A stretch of 64,000 nt of DNA from Dokdonia sp. Hel_I_53 (GCF_007827465.1 NZ_VISL01000001.1:1755001-1819000), one strand, 5' to 3'. Shown: positions 51,452 through 61,044, numbered from the stretch's first letter. The notes: generated by a model from the letters alone, not told the origin. Program-made: numbers and translations.

Positions 51452-51646
51452 ATGAAATATATCATTCCAATTGGAATTTTAATGGCTTTAGCGCTTCTTA
51501 TTTATAATGCTATACTTATAGACTATTCTGATCCCTTTAGAAATGATAGTAGTGTAGCCCTTATTGGTGTAATTGCCTGTGCCTGTGCGATTTTATTACT
51601 TCTTATCTTAAGAACCTCTCGTAAAATAGCTGCTAAACACCAATAA
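51452..51646 (+). CDS. Small two-helix membrane protein
   Basis: 64 aa with two hydrophobic helices (IPIGILMALALLIYNAIL and VALIGVIACACAILLLLIL) and a basic tail RTSRKIAAKHQ. It starts 6 bp after marC, so probably co-transcribed. No family recognised. Confidence 0.75.
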   Translation: MKYIIPIGILMALALLIYNAILIDYSDPFRNDSSVALIGVIACACAILLLLILRTSRKIAAKHQ

Positions 51647-51679
51647 CTTGTCTGTTTTGTTTCTATCTTATAGTTTTAA

Positions 51680-51694
51680 GAAAGTCCAACTTTC
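51680..51694. terminator. Weak hairpin between convergent genes
   Basis: GAAAGT / ACTTTC with CCA loop and T-rich flank; only 6 bp of stem. May act as a weak terminator for the marC pair. Confidence 0.3.
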
Positions 51695-51698
51695 ATTT

Positions 51699-51992
51699 CT
51701 ACATTAAGTAAATGATAGACGGGTTATAAATCTCGTAAATCAGTCCTATTATAAAAGTTAGAATTGCTAGTATAGAAAATAACTTATGTAACTTTTGATA
51801 TAATAGATTACGGCGTAATTTTGAAATTAACCTTTTATCCTTAAGATTCTCAATCTGAGATAAAATGACCGGAGGTTTCAAATAAAATGGACTAACTGAA
51901 ATTCCATGGTTTATAAGTAGTGCAGCACTATTATCAAGCAATCTAAAGATGATAGCAATGATGTAAACAAAAAAAGCCACTACCATTAACAT
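51699..51992 (-). CDS. Small membrane protein downstream of the S41 protease
   Basis: 97 aa with two hydrophobic helices (VVAFFVYIIAIIFRLL and LFSILAILTFIIGLIYEIY) around a charged middle segment (QIENLKDKRLISKLRRN). The start ATG overlaps the protease stop by one base (TAATG), which points to translational coupling. No family recognised. Confidence 0.7.
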   Translation of the reverse strand: MLMVVAFFVYIIAIIFRLLDNSAALLINHGISVSPFYLKPPVILSQIENLKDKRLISKLRRNLLYQKLHKLFSILAILTFIIGLIYEIYNPSIIYLM

Positions 51993-53581
51993 TACTTATC
52001 TTCTTTTGTAAGTTCTATAATTTTCTTTATCATACTATCCTCTTCATTAACCATCATTTCAAACATGTTGTTTCCATAAAGTTGACGAGCCATGGTTGCT
52101 TTCAAGTATTTCTTATATAATTCTCGATATTTGACAGCTTTTAAGCTAATATTACTTAATTGTGCAAATGCAATAAATTCTTCTACTACCTGATCGTCCA
52201 CAAGAACCTCTTTTTTAAAGCGGACTATAGGTAGATTACGATAATAAGGCCTGTTTTTCTCTAGTTGTTCAAAAATAAACCTACTCATAAATCCAGACCT
52301 AAGTACATAATTGAGATGTTCTATCTCATAATCTGTATTCTTTGGCACAAATATATCAGGTATGATCCCACCGCCACCATATACAATTTTACCTAATGGG
52401 GTTCTAAATTTTAATGAATCTGCAACCTTAATACTATCTGCACTTCTAAGCTCTCCATTTTCATACCTATTGAGATAGTCTTCAAAATAATCTTTATTAC
52501 CTAACTCATACGGTTTCTGAATAGAGCGTCCAGTAGGAGTATAATATCTTGCAATGGTTAATCTTACGGCACTTCCATCTCCTAAATCCATCTCACGCTG
52601 CACTAATCCCTTTCCAAAGGATCTTCGCCCCACAATTAGTCCTTTATCATTATCTTGTAAAGCTCCAGCTACAATTTCACTGGCGCTGGCAGAATTTTCG
52701 TTAATCAATACAAACACCTCTCCATCTTCAAAGAGACCATCATCAAGAGAAAAGCTATTTGAAATATTACCTGTTTTATTTTTTGTGAATAGTATGAGCT
52801 TATCTTCTTCTAAAAATTCATCTGCAACACCCTCTGCACTGGATATATACCCTCCGGGATTATCTCTAAGATCTAATGCTAATTGCGTAGCACCTTTTCT
52901 TTTGAGCTCCCTTAATGCAGTCCTAAATTCATCATGGGTAGTTTCTGCAAATCGATTAATTTTTATATAGCCCAACTCATCTGTAATCATATAACTCCCC
53001 ACCACACTGGAAATAGGCACGTGATCCCTCTTGAATTTAAAGGTAAGAAGCTTGTCTAAGCCAGGTCTTTTCACTTTGATTTCTATGGGTGTTCTTATCT
53101 TACCCTTTAGAATTTTTGATAATGAATCATCTGTAATTTCATTGTCCGTTAACTCTATACCATTTGCATAAACAATACGATCTCCTCCTTTAATACCAGC
53201 CTTCTCACTAGGCCCACCTTTAATCGCTTGTATCACTGCAACAGAGTCTTTATAAGGATAGAAACTAACACCTATTCCCACAAAGTCCCCTTTCATGTTT
53301 TCTTCTAAAACTTGATATTCGTCTGATGGTATATAAGTTGAGTGGGGGTCTAAATTATCTAAAATGCCATTTACTGTGACATCTACGATACTATCTGTAT
53401 TAATAGCATCCACATACTCATAATCAATGTAATCTATGAGCTTGTTAAGTTTCTCTTTTTTTGCGTTAGATGTAAATAGCGCTGTATCATTGTACCCAAA
53501 ATCTAATAGACTTCCCAGAAAAATACCCAAGGCAATGCCTAGGCCTAATAATATGGGAATATACTTTCTACTAATGTTCAT
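51992..53581 (-). CDS. S41 family C-terminal processing protease
   Basis: 529 aa. N-terminal signal-anchor (YIPILLGLGIALGIFLGSLL), a PDZ domain (about 88-172; FVGIGVSFYPYKDSVAVIQAIKGGPSEKAGIKGGD), and the S41 protease domain (about 195-375) with ALDLRDNPGGYISSA, NENSASASEIVAGALQD (Ser299 by spacing) and GRRSFGKGLVQ (Lys324), the usual Ser-Lys dyad 25 residues apart. Periplasmic, processing envelope proteins. It begins immediately after the dCMP deaminase stop without any gap and is followed by the small membrane protein gene. Confidence 0.95.
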   Translation of the reverse strand: MNISRKYIPILLGLGIALGIFLGSLLDFGYNDTALFTSNAKKEKLNKLIDYIDYEYVDAINTDSIVDVTVNGILDNLDPHSTYIPSDEYQVLEENMKGDFVGIGVSFYPYKDSVAVIQAIKGGPSEKAGIKGGDRIVYANGIELTDNEITDDSLSKILKGKIRTPIEIKVKRPGLDKLLTFKFKRDHVPISSVVGSYMITDELGYIKINRFAETTHDEFRTALRELKRKGATQLALDLRDNPGGYISSAEGVADEFLEEDKLILFTKNKTGNISNSFSLDDGLFEDGEVFVLINENSASASEIVAGALQDNDKGLIVGRRSFGKGLVQREMDLGDGSAVRLTIARYYTPTGRSIQKPYELGNKDYFEDYLNRYENGELRSADSIKVADSLKFRTPLGKIVYGGGGIIPDIFVPKNTDYEIEHLNYVLRSGFMSRFIFEQLEKNRPYYRNLPIVRFKKEVLVDDQVVEEFIAFAQLSNISLKAVKYRELYKKYLKATMARQLYGNNMFEMMVNEEDSMIKKIIELTKEDK

Positions 53582-54010
53582 TTATAGGTCTATATCTTCT
53601 AAGTGTACTATCTCAACGCCAGCTTTGGCTAAAAATTCTACTCCAGCTAAATCTTTATATGAATTTGTATAAACGACTCTTTTAATGCCTGCTTGGTGTA
53701 CTAATTTACTACAATCTTTACATGGGCTTAATGTAATGTATAATGTTGCTCCATGACAAGACTGAGTAGAACTTGCAACTTTTAAGATTGCATTTGCCTC
53801 TGCATGCAATACATACCATTTTGTTATCCCATTATCATCTTCACATACATTCTCAAAACCAGTAGGCGTTCCGTTATAACCATCTGAGATTATCATTTTA
53901 TCTTTAACAATAATAGCACCTACCTGTTTGCGCTCACAATGAGAAAGTTTCCCCCACTCCCGTGCCATGCGTAGATAAGCGATATCATATTTAAGTTGCT
54001 TTGAAGACAT
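53582..54010 (-). CDS. comEB: dCMP deaminase family protein
   Basis: 142-aa zinc-dependent deaminase that turns dCMP into dUMP for thymidylate synthesis. Zinc site HAE (His69, with Glu71 as proton shuttle) and PCKDC (Cys97, Cys100); GYNGTPTGFENV is the substrate-binding motif of the family. No gap to the S41 protease. Upstream is the HupE/UreJ-like gene, 83 bp away, with a partial palindrome between. Confidence 0.95.
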   Translation of the reverse strand: MSSKQLKYDIAYLRMAREWGKLSHCERKQVGAIIVKDKMIISDGYNGTPTGFENVCEDDNGITKWYVLHAEANAILKVASSTQSCHGATLYITLSPCKDCSKLVHQAGIKRVVYTNSYKDLAGVEFLAKAGVEIVHLEDIDL

Positions 54011-54024
54011 TGTTGCTTTTTTTA

Positions 54025-54037
54025 TTTCGCGAAAGCG
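54025..54037. repeat. Partial palindrome copy, intergenic
   Basis: TTTCGCGAAAGCG (left end replaced by a TTTA run), upstream of the dCMP deaminase gene. Confidence 0.7.
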
Positions 54038-54093
54038 TAATTATCCACACTCTTTTCTAAAAATAGTCTTAACACTAGGCTGTAAAGGTTTCA

Positions 54094-54687
54094 TTAAAAA
54101 TTTATACTTGAAAGTGCTGTTCTAAATACTGGTATTGCCACCCCAATTACTATAGATGAAATTACCATAACCCAATCTCTCAACGAAAATCTAAAAATAG
54201 CTTGTCCCACAAAACTTATGATAAGCACTATAAACACAATTATGAGTTGTGCGGCTTCTATACCTAAAGTATATTCTAATAAAGGTAGTAATTTACTTTC
54301 TTTACCAGCGGTCATCATCTTAAAATAGGTAGAAAACCCTAATCCGTGGATGAGGCCAAAGAAGAGAGCCGCAAATAGGTGTATATTGATTTTTGAATTG
54401 CGAGATTTTTTTCCCGCAGTAAAAATATTATATAGTGCTGTAATTAATATGGTAATAGGAATAAGCACCTCTACTAAAGAAGTATTTACGGCAATAATAC
54501 CGTAAGCAGATAATGCTAGTGATACTGTGTGTCCTATGGTAAAAACAGTAACTAAAGTGAGTAATTTTTTCCAGTTTGAAAATAGGTAAGGAACTGTTAA
54601 AACTACAAGGAAAAGAATGTGATCATATGCATCCCAATCTAATACGTGATAAAGTCCTTCTTTAAAATAGAACCAAAATGTATCCAT
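54094..54687 (-). CDS. HupE/UreJ family membrane protein
   Basis: 197 aa with about six to seven membrane helices. Family pattern: GLYHVLDWDAYDHILFLVVLTVPYLF near the N-terminus, FTIGHTVSLALSAYG, and FFGLIHGLGFSTYFKMM; conserved His and Asp in membrane segments (H14-D18/D22-H23 and GHT, IHG) could bind Ni or Co. Neither hydrogenase nor urease genes are near, so the metal and role are open. Confidence 0.9.
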   Translation of the reverse strand: MDTFWFYFKEGLYHVLDWDAYDHILFLVVLTVPYLFSNWKKLLTLVTVFTIGHTVSLALSAYGIIAVNTSLVEVLIPITILITALYNIFTAGKKSRNSKINIHLFAALFFGLIHGLGFSTYFKMMTAGKESKLLPLLEYTLGIEAAQLIIVFIVLIISFVGQAIFRFSLRDWVMVISSIVIGVAIPVFRTALSSINF

Positions 54688-54777
54688 CTGCTAATTTTAG
54701 GGGGTTTTTATCAAATGTACAAATTAAAAATGGTCAATAAATAGCTATATTTGACACTCTATTTTAAAATTAAAATT

Positions 54778-55206
54778 ATGTCTTTTTCAGATTTATATGA
54801 TAGCGGTTTCCGCACTAGAAACCAAGATCACTTTGCCTCAATTGTTAGAGTGGCGATGGATGATGGAGTAATTTCAGATGCAGAAAAATCTTTTTTAGAT
54901 CGATTGGCTCGTAACCTTTCCATATCTATGGAAGAATACGACGTCATACTTGAAGATTATATGTCTCACCCTATCAATCCTCCTACGACATATGATAGGA
55001 GATTAGAGCGCTTATATGACCTTACGAGAATGGTGCATATTGATCATAAATTTGATGAAGAAGAGCCTCTTTTAAAAAGACTTGCTATAGGCTTAGGATT
55101 TTCTATTAGCAATGTGAAATATGTGGTTGATAAAGCTCTTAATCTAGTTAGAGAAGGTGTGGATATTGATACGTTTCAAGAGGAAATTAAAAGTATGCAC
55201 AAATAA
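54778..55206 (+). CDS. TerB-like protein
   Basis: 142 aa from the ATG at 54778; the longer frame opens at a TTG at 54751. The helical bundle has the TerB acidic pattern: ASIVRVAMDDGVISDAEKSFLDRLARNLSIS and a second half RMVHIDHKFDEEEPLLKRLAIGLGF, two repeats with D/E-rich metal-binding loops. TerB domains are linked to tellurite resistance and stress complexes; no other ter genes are visible. A TATATTTG -7-like box sits at 54746-54753. Confidence 0.88.
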   Translation: MSFSDLYDSGFRTRNQDHFASIVRVAMDDGVISDAEKSFLDRLARNLSISMEEYDVILEDYMSHPINPPTTYDRRLERLYDLTRMVHIDHKFDEEEPLLKRLAIGLGFSISNVKYVVDKALNLVREGVDIDTFQEEIKSMHK

Positions 55207-55223
55207 AAGATAAAGTCTATTAA

Positions 55224-55262
55224 AAAAAAGTGGGGCTACACTGGTGTAGTCCCACTTTTTTT
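55224..55262. terminator. Bidirectional terminator between the TerB-like gene and fbp
   Basis: Long stem AAAAAAGTGGG-G-CTACAC / GTGTAG-T-CCCACTTTTTT with one G-T pair and a tight loop. Confidence 0.9.
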
Positions 55263-55293
55263 ATTTTGTATAAACTCTTTTCTAGTAAAGCAA

Positions 55294-56298
55294 TTATTCA
55301 TTACTCATAAATTCTTCTGCTTTTTCTACCATAAGCTTGCTTCCACAGAAAAATGGTACTCTCTCGTGTAATTCTTTAGGCTTAATATCCAGTATTCTAG
55401 TAAACCCATCGCTTGCTTTTCCTCCAGCTTGCTCAGTAATAAAAGCCATTGGGTTACATTCGTAAAGTAATCTCAGTTTACCATTTTGTGCTCTAGAGCT
55501 TTTAGGATAAATATAGATCCCGCCTTTTATCATGTTGCGGTGTATATCTGACACTAAAGAACCTATATACCTTGAAGTATAAGGTCTTCCTTCTCCCTCT
55601 TCTTGACAGTATTTAATATATTTCTTTACTCCTTCTGGAAAGTGCACATAATTTCCCTCATTGACAGAGTAAATAGGCCCCATCTCTGAGAATGTCATAT
55701 TAGGGTGGGAAAGATAAAATGTTCCTATAGCAGGATTTAAGGTAAAACCATTAACTCCATGACCCGTTGTATATACTAACATTGTAGACGTTCCATATAT
55801 AATATATCCAGCGGCTACTTGTTCTCTTCCTGGTTGCAAGAAGTCCTCTAATTTAACAGGAGTGCCAGCCGGAGTAATACGTCTATAAATCGAAAAAATA
55901 GTCCCTACAGATACATTGACATCAATATTAGAAGATCCATCCAGTGGATCCATAAGTAAGACATATTTATTATTATGATCTTCGCCTTGTCCTTGGATCG
56001 TTATAAAATCGTCGTTTTCCTCACTTGCAATTCCACAAACAATGTTTCGGTTAGTGAGTGTAGATATAAATGTCTCATTTGCCATCACATCTAACTTCTG
56101 TTGATCTTCACCCTGGATGTTTGTTTCTCCTGCTGTACCCGTTATATCTACAAGACCTGCTTTATTTACTTGATGATTTACCACTTTTGCGGCAAGCCTT
56201 ATAGAATTTATTAACCTGGATAATTCTCCAGAAGAATATTGAAACTCTCCTTGATTCTCAATAATAAATTCGCCTAGGGTTTGATTTTTACGTGACAC
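55294..56298 (-). CDS. fbp: Fructose-1,6-bisphosphatase class I
   Basis: 334 aa, gluconeogenic hydrolysis of fructose-1,6-bisphosphate. Motifs: [30 protein letters not shown] (metal and substrate site), [52 protein letters not shown]. Start codon GTG at 56298. Divergent from the GNAT gene. Grouping of fbp, GNAT and aspartate kinase genes is common in Flavobacteriia. Confidence 0.97.
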   Translation of the reverse strand: MSRKNQTLGEFIIENQGEFQYSSGELSRLINSIRLAAKVVNHQVNKAGLVDITGTAGETNIQGEDQQKLDVMANETFISTLTNRNIVCGIASEENDDFITIQGQGEDHNNKYVLLMDPLDGSSNIDVNVSVGTIFSIYRRITPAGTPVKLEDFLQPGREQVAAGYIIYGTSTMLVYTTGHGVNGFTLNPAIGTFYLSHPNMTFSEMGPIYSVNEGNYVHFPEGVKKYIKYCQEEGEGRPYTSRYIGSLVSDIHRNMIKGGIYIYPKSSRAQNGKLRLLYECNPMAFITEQAGGKASDGFTRILDIKPKELHERVPFFCGSKLMVEKAEEFMSNE

Positions 56299-56416
56299 TA
56301 GAAGTAGATTTTATAAATTTCCGTAAAAATACTTTTATTTGTGATTACTACAACGTTTTAGACCTTTATTAATGGGTTATATTCTTTATTTTCGTTAAGA
56401 ACCATTACTATACTAT

Positions 56417-56896
56417 ATGTCATTTTCTATACGCAAAGCTACCTCAGAAGATATGGACGGTGTGCTAGACCTTATAAAAGAACTAGCTGTTTTTGAAAAG
56501 GAGCCACATGCTGTAAAGATAGATAGTGAGATTCTACGCAAGTACGGCTTAGGAACGCACCCTCTATTTACCTGCTTTGTTGCAGCAATAAAAGAAAATA
56601 TCGTAGGGATAGCATTAGTTTATAATCGCTTCTCTACTTGGGCAGGAAAATCTCTACATCTTGAAGACTTGATTGTTTCTCAAAAATACAGAGGTCAAGG
56701 CATAGGGCAATCTTTATACGACAGGGTAATGACTCACGCACATGAGAATGATGCTAAACGGGTAGAATGGGTTGTATTAGATTGGAATAAAAATGCCATT
56801 GATTTTTACAAAAAAAGTGGCGCACAATTTTTAAAAGATTGGTATTTGGTGCAAATGGATGAGAAGCAATTATCATCTTATGTAAAGAGATTATAG
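56417..56896 (+). CDS. GNAT family N-acetyltransferase
   Basis: 159 aa. Acetyl-CoA binding motif KYRGQGIGQSLYDRV, preceded by SLHLEDLIV and followed by RVEWVVLDWNKNAIDFYKKSGAQFLKDW. The layout matches diamine/spermidine-type GNAT enzymes (SAT-like), but substrate cannot be read. It precedes the aspartate kinase gene by 78 bp, with two partial palindromes between. Confidence 0.92.
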   Translation: MSFSIRKATSEDMDGVLDLIKELAVFEKEPHAVKIDSEILRKYGLGTHPLFTCFVAAIKENIVGIALVYNRFSTWAGKSLHLEDLIVSQKYRGQGIGQSLYDRVMTHAHENDAKRVEWVVLDWNKNAIDFYKKSGAQFLKDWYLVQMDEKQLSSYVKRL

Positions 56897-56898
56897 TC

Positions 56899-56911
56899 CG
56901 CTTTCGCGAAA
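56899..56911. repeat. Partial palindrome copy, intergenic
   Basis: CGCTTTCGCGAAA, right arm missing; 2 bp after the GNAT stop. Confidence 0.7.
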
Positions 56912-56946
56912 ATTTGAAAGCCTAAAATTAATTCGTAATGAAAATA

Positions 56947-56959
56947 TTTCGCGAAAGCG
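56947..56959. repeat. Partial palindrome copy, intergenic
   Basis: TTTCGCGAAAGCG, left arm missing; 48 bp after the previous partial copy and 16 bp before the aspartate kinase ATG. Together the two halves carry one full set of arms. Confidence 0.7.
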
Positions 56960-56974
56960 GAAACATAGAGAGTT

Positions 56975-58225
56975 ATGCAAATATTTAAATTTGGTGGTGC
57001 ATCTGTAAAAGATGCATCTGGTGTTAAAAATATCGTTGCCGTTTTACAAACGATGGAAGCTTCTAATAAAGTGGTTGTAATCTCTGCCATGGGTAAAACG
57101 ACAAATGCGATGGAAGCTGTGGTTAAGGCATACTTCAAAGAGACTTCAAGTGCGATTATACAATTACAAGAGTCTATAGATTATCATGCCTCGATTGTAA
57201 AAGAATTATTTAAGGAAGGGCATCAAGTCCATACATCAATACAGCTTTTGTTTGACGAGCTTAAAGGCTTTTTATTCTGGAATAAATCCCCCAAATATGA
57301 CTTTGTATACGATCAGATTGTAAGTTATGGCGAGCTTATTTCTACTACCATAGTAAGTTTCTATTTGAAAGAACAAGGAATAAAAAATACTTGGTTAGAT
57401 GCTAGAAATCTTATTAAAACAAATTCTAATTATAGAGATGCTAGCGTAGATTGGGATCAAACACAACGCAATATCAAAGAAAATATAGTTTCTAAGGGGC
57501 TTTATATCACACAAGGTTTCATCGCATCAGATAGCAATAATTTTACAACTACATTAGGAAGGGAGGGCTCTGACTATACTGGAGGGATTTTTGCATATTG
57601 TCTAGGTGCGCAGAGTCTTACAATTTGGAAAGATGTTCCTGGTGTATTAAATGGAGATCCACGTGTTTTTGAAAATACCGCACTATTGCATGAAATTCCT
57701 TACGAGGAAGCTATTGAACTGGCGTTTTATGGAGCCTCAGTCATACACCCTAAAACGTTACAACCTTTACAAAGAAAAGAGATTACACTTTTTGTAAAAT
57801 CTTTTAAAAACCCTACCGCTAGTGGTACTTCTGTCACAAATACAAAGTCACTTGTACCTTTAATACCCTGTTATATAGTAAAAAAAGGCCAGGTTCTTAT
57901 ATCGCTCTCCTCTTTAGACTTTTCCTTTATGATGGAAGACCATATAGGTGAGGTATTTAAATTACTAGCTCAATATAAAATGAAAGTAGATCTTATACAA
58001 AACTCGGCGATAAGTTTTTCTGTTTGTGTAGATAATAAGTTTAACCGATTAGAGGAACTCACTCAACAGCTCAAAGGAAAATTTAAGATAGACGTGCAAA
58101 AAGATGTTTCATTATATACTGTAAGACACGCTACAACAAAGAAGCTAGAAGAGTTTACTAAGGGCAAAAACATTCTTTTAAAGCAAGTAGCTGGCCGTAC
58201 AGTACAGCTTATAGTACAAGAATAA
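56975..58225 (+). CDS. lysC: Aspartate kinase (monofunctional)
   Basis: 416 aa. Phosphorylates aspartate, first step to lysine, threonine, methionine and diaminopimelate. Kinase domain: KFGGASVKD (KFGGTS variant), VVVISAMGKTTNAM, TTLGREGSDYTGGIFAY and WKDVPGVLNGDPR; ELAFYGASVIHPKTLQPL is the usual substrate helix. A C-terminal region (about 305-416) has ACT-like regulatory strands (LISLSSLDFSFMMEDHIGEVFKLLAQYKMKVDLI). No homoserine dehydrogenase is fused. Confidence 0.94.
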   Translation: MQIFKFGGASVKDASGVKNIVAVLQTMEASNKVVVISAMGKTTNAMEAVVKAYFKETSSAIIQLQESIDYHASIVKELFKEGHQVHTSIQLLFDELKGFLFWNKSPKYDFVYDQIVSYGELISTTIVSFYLKEQGIKNTWLDARNLIKTNSNYRDASVDWDQTQRNIKENIVSKGLYITQGFIASDSNNFTTTLGREGSDYTGGIFAYCLGAQSLTIWKDVPGVLNGDPRVFENTALLHEIPYEEAIELAFYGASVIHPKTLQPLQRKEITLFVKSFKNPTASGTSVTNTKSLVPLIPCYIVKKGQVLISLSSLDFSFMMEDHIGEVFKLLAQYKMKVDLIQNSAISFSVCVDNKFNRLEELTQQLKGKFKIDVQKDVSLYTVRHATTKKLEEFTKGKNILLKQVAGRTVQLIVQE

Positions 58226-58297
58226 TCTTTGTTTCTTATTTTTTCAATTTATGAAGGCTCGCTATACTCAAAGAGCTCTCTTAAAGTGTGTATTGCC

Positions 58298-58305
58298 TAT
58301 ATTTG
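58298..58305 (+). promoter_or_regulatory. Candidate -7 box for the bifunctional acyltransferase gene
   Basis: TATATTTG matches TAnnTTTG, 23 bp before the ATG. No -33 TTG at usual spacing. Confidence 0.4.
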
Positions 58306-58328
58306 TTATCTAATATTCTTTTAAAAAT

Positions 58329-60155
58329 ATGGGTCTTGTTACCGCAAAAGAGGTTGCACATGCTATTAAAGTCGATAAGCTAGGTTTTATAGGCACGTTT
58401 ATGGGGTGGTCACTAATGAAAGTGCTCAAGATTTCTACGGCAAATAAGATCTACAACCGAAACAAACACCTTAACGATCTAGACTTCTTAAATGCGCTTC
58501 TAGATGAATTCCAAATTAAATTTGAAATACCCGAAGAAGATTTAAAAAGGCTCCCTAAAGATGGTGCTTATATTACAATCTCTAACCACCCATTAGGCGG
58601 AATTGATGGCATTTTATTACTTAAATTAATGTTAGAACAGCGCCCAGATTTTAAAATCATTGCAAATTTTCTACTACATCGTATTGAGCCCTTGAAGCCC
58701 TATGTAATGCCAGTAAATCCTTTTGAAAACAACAAGGAGGTAAAGTCAAGCATTGCAGGTTTCAAGCATGCTATTAAACATTTAAAAGATGGGCATCCAC
58801 TTGGAGTTTTTCCAGCAGGAGAAGTCTCTACGTATAAGGATGAGAAACTTGTCGTTGATAAACCTTGGGAAGAGGCAGCTATGAAATTAATCCAACGCGC
58901 AGAAGTCCCTGTGGTTCCCATTTATTTTCACGCAAAAAACAGTAGACTTTTTTATCAGCTATCCCGCATTAGTGATACTTTAAGAACAGCTAAGTTACCT
59001 AGTGAACTTCTTTCTCAAAAAAATAGGGTAATCAATGTGCGTATAGGCAATCCAATTAAAGTTGCAGCTCAAAAAGAACATGCATCCATACCAGAATTTA
59101 CTGAGTTTTTACGCAAGAAAACGTATATGCTCGCAAAGACTTTTGAGAAGAAAAGTTTACTTAGTAGTATTCCTGGCACACTAAAATCAACAAAAGAGCC
59201 CAAGGAGATTATCACAGAAACTAGTGCACGACTCATAGCAAAAGAAATTGAAAAGCTTAGAAATGACGATAAAAGACTATTACAATCTAAAAACTACGAA
59301 GTCTTTTTAGCACCCGCAAAAGAGATCCCTAACACCTTACAAGAAATAGGCAGATTACGTGAAATTACTTTTAGGGCCATAGGTGAAGGAACCAATGAAG
59401 CAACAGATGTCGATAAATTTGACCGTTATTATTACCACATGTTCTTGTGGGATAATAATGCAAAGAAAATGGCAGGTGCTTACAGAATGGGGCTTGGGTC
59501 TAAGATTTATAAAAAGTATGGTATAGATGGTTTTTACTTACAAGATCTATTTAGATTTGAACCTGAGCTGCACAAAATGATGAGTCAGAGTATTGAAATG
59601 GGTAGAGCTTTTATTGTAAAAGAATATCAACAAAAACCAATGCCACTATTCTTACTTTGGAAGGGAATCGTTCATACTACACTTCGTTTTCCAGAACATA
59701 AATTTTTAATTGGCGGTGTTAGTATTTCAAATCAATTTTCAAACTTCTCGAAGTCGTTAATGATTGAGTTTATGAAATCGCATTACTACGATCCATATAT
59801 CGCACAATACATAAGGCCTAAAAAAGAATTTAAAGTCAAGCTTACTGATGCAGACAAAGAATTTGTTTTTGACGAAAGTGAAGCCGATTTAAATAAATTT
59901 GATAAATTGATAGAAGAAGTAGAGCCGGGCTCTTTAAGGCTTCCAGTGCTTATCAAAAAATACATCAAACAAAATGCAAAGGTTATTGCATTTAACGTAG
60001 ATCCGTTGTTTAACAATGCTGTAGACGGCTTAATGTATATAAAGATTTCTGATTTACCAGAAAGTACTGTAAAACCAGTTATGGAAGAATTTCAAGAAGA
60101 ATTAGAGAAGAAATATGGAAATATAGCTTCTACTACATTAGATAGCGATAATTAA
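58329..60155 (+). CDS. olsF: Bifunctional PlsC-GNAT acyltransferase, OlsF/GlsF type (aminolipid synthesis)
   Basis: 608 aa fusing two acyltransferase families. N-terminal half (about 60-290): PlsC-like O-acyltransferase with ISNHPLGGIDG (H-x-x-x-x-D-like motif) and GVFPAGEVSTYKD, then VVPIYFHAKNS. C-terminal half (about 315-510): haemolysin-like GNAT N-acyltransferase (REITFRAIGEG, YHMFLWDNNAKKMAGAYRMGLG, EMGRAFIVKEYQ). This order is that of OlsF, which makes ornithine lipids, and of related glycine-lipid synthases in Bacteroidota. It probably makes a phosphorus-free aminolipid of the outer membrane; which amino acid is used cannot be read. Convergent with the DUF1206 gene with a 4-bp gap. 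Confidence 0.88.
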   Translation: MGLVTAKEVAHAIKVDKLGFIGTFMGWSLMKVLKISTANKIYNRNKHLNDLDFLNALLDEFQIKFEIPEEDLKRLPKDGAYITISNHPLGGIDGILLLKLMLEQRPDFKIIANFLLHRIEPLKPYVMPVNPFENNKEVKSSIAGFKHAIKHLKDGHPLGVFPAGEVSTYKDEKLVVDKPWEEAAMKLIQRAEVPVVPIYFHAKNSRLFYQLSRISDTLRTAKLPSELLSQKNRVINVRIGNPIKVAAQKEHASIPEFTEFLRKKTYMLAKTFEKKSLLSSIPGTLKSTKEPKEIITETSARLIAKEIEKLRNDDKRLLQSKNYEVFLAPAKEIPNTLQEIGRLREITFRAIGEGTNEATDVDKFDRYYYHMFLWDNNAKKMAGAYRMGLGSKIYKKYGIDGFYLQDLFRFEPELHKMMSQSIEMGRAFIVKEYQQKPMPLFLLWKGIVHTTLRFPEHKFLIGGVSISNQFSNFSKSLMIEFMKSHYYDPYIAQYIRPKKEFKVKLTDADKEFVFDESEADLNKFDKLIEEVEPGSLRLPVLIKKYIKQNAKVIAFNVDPLFNNAVDGLMYIKISDLPESTVKPVMEEFQEELEKKYGNIASTTLDSDN

Positions 60156-60159
60156 AAAA

Positions 60160-60942
60160 TTAGCTAGATTGTGAAACCACAAGGCTGCTATATTTTGCCT
60201 TGATAATCATAAAAACTCCATAGCCAACTAATCCAAGAGCTACAATACCCATAACAATAGACCCAAATTCGTCTTGAATAAAACTAAAAGCGTCTGTTTT
60301 ACTAAGCTTTTGAGCATTATCACCTAGACCAGCTTTTACAAAAAGAAAGCCAAGTACACCTGCAACAATACCCCTCGAAGTATATCCTACTTTACCAGCT
60401 TTCATAATAAATTTTTGAGCTCTATGATCAAGGCCAGCAGACTCAACTTCATCTTTAAATTTACCTGAATAACCTTGATAAAATTCATAGACACCTTTTC
60501 CTACTAATATCAACCCAATAATTATAGCACTTGCAGTGGCATATTCTGAATTAAAAAGTTTAGAAAAAAATGAATTTCCTCCTTGAGAATTGTCTCCCAT
60601 TACAATTTTTATGGCTGTATAGGCCAGTGAGCCATAAAGAATACCACTCACAAAATATGCAACTCTTTTTATAATGCCCTTACTGTCGTTATCTAAGTTG
60701 TTTGGATTTGCAATTGCTTGATACCACCTCCAGAAGACATACCCTAAAAGACCTATAGCTAATACAATAAGTATAAATTTTCCATAAGATTGAGAGGATA
60801 GGAATTCTAAAACAGTTGTAGAGTTAGATTTTTTACCTCCGTATCCAAAGGCTGTCATAGCAGTCAAAAGACCTATTATAAAATAAACAATTCCTTTTGT
60901 TGCAATTCCAAAGCTGGCAAGACGTTCTCTTTTACTACTCAT
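60160..60942 (-). CDS. DUF1206 domain membrane protein
   Basis: 260 aa with six membrane helices arranged as three DUF1206 repeats, each starting with a similar amphipathic turn: FGIATKGIVYFIIGLL, RVAYFVSGILYGSLAYTAI and KVGYTSRGIVAGVLGFLFV, each followed by a second helix (IVLAIGLLGYVFWRWYQA, IIGLILVGKGVYEFYQGY, IVALGLVGYGVFMIIKA). Function unknown. Its stop lies 4 bp from the acyltransferase stop, with no terminator between. Confidence 0.93.
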   Translation of the reverse strand: MSSKRERLASFGIATKGIVYFIIGLLTAMTAFGYGGKKSNSTTVLEFLSSQSYGKFILIVLAIGLLGYVFWRWYQAIANPNNLDNDSKGIIKRVAYFVSGILYGSLAYTAIKIVMGDNSQGGNSFFSKLFNSEYATASAIIIGLILVGKGVYEFYQGYSGKFKDEVESAGLDHRAQKFIMKAGKVGYTSRGIVAGVLGFLFVKAGLGDNAQKLSKTDAFSFIQDEFGSIVMGIVALGLVGYGVFMIIKAKYSSLVVSQSS

Positions 60943-61044
60943 TGTATATCATTTTCATGCAATTTATTTTAAAATAAAGAGAAGTGTACTAATTTTTAGA
61001 TACTTTATTATTTATTGTTAAAGAAATGTTGGGAAATTAACTTA

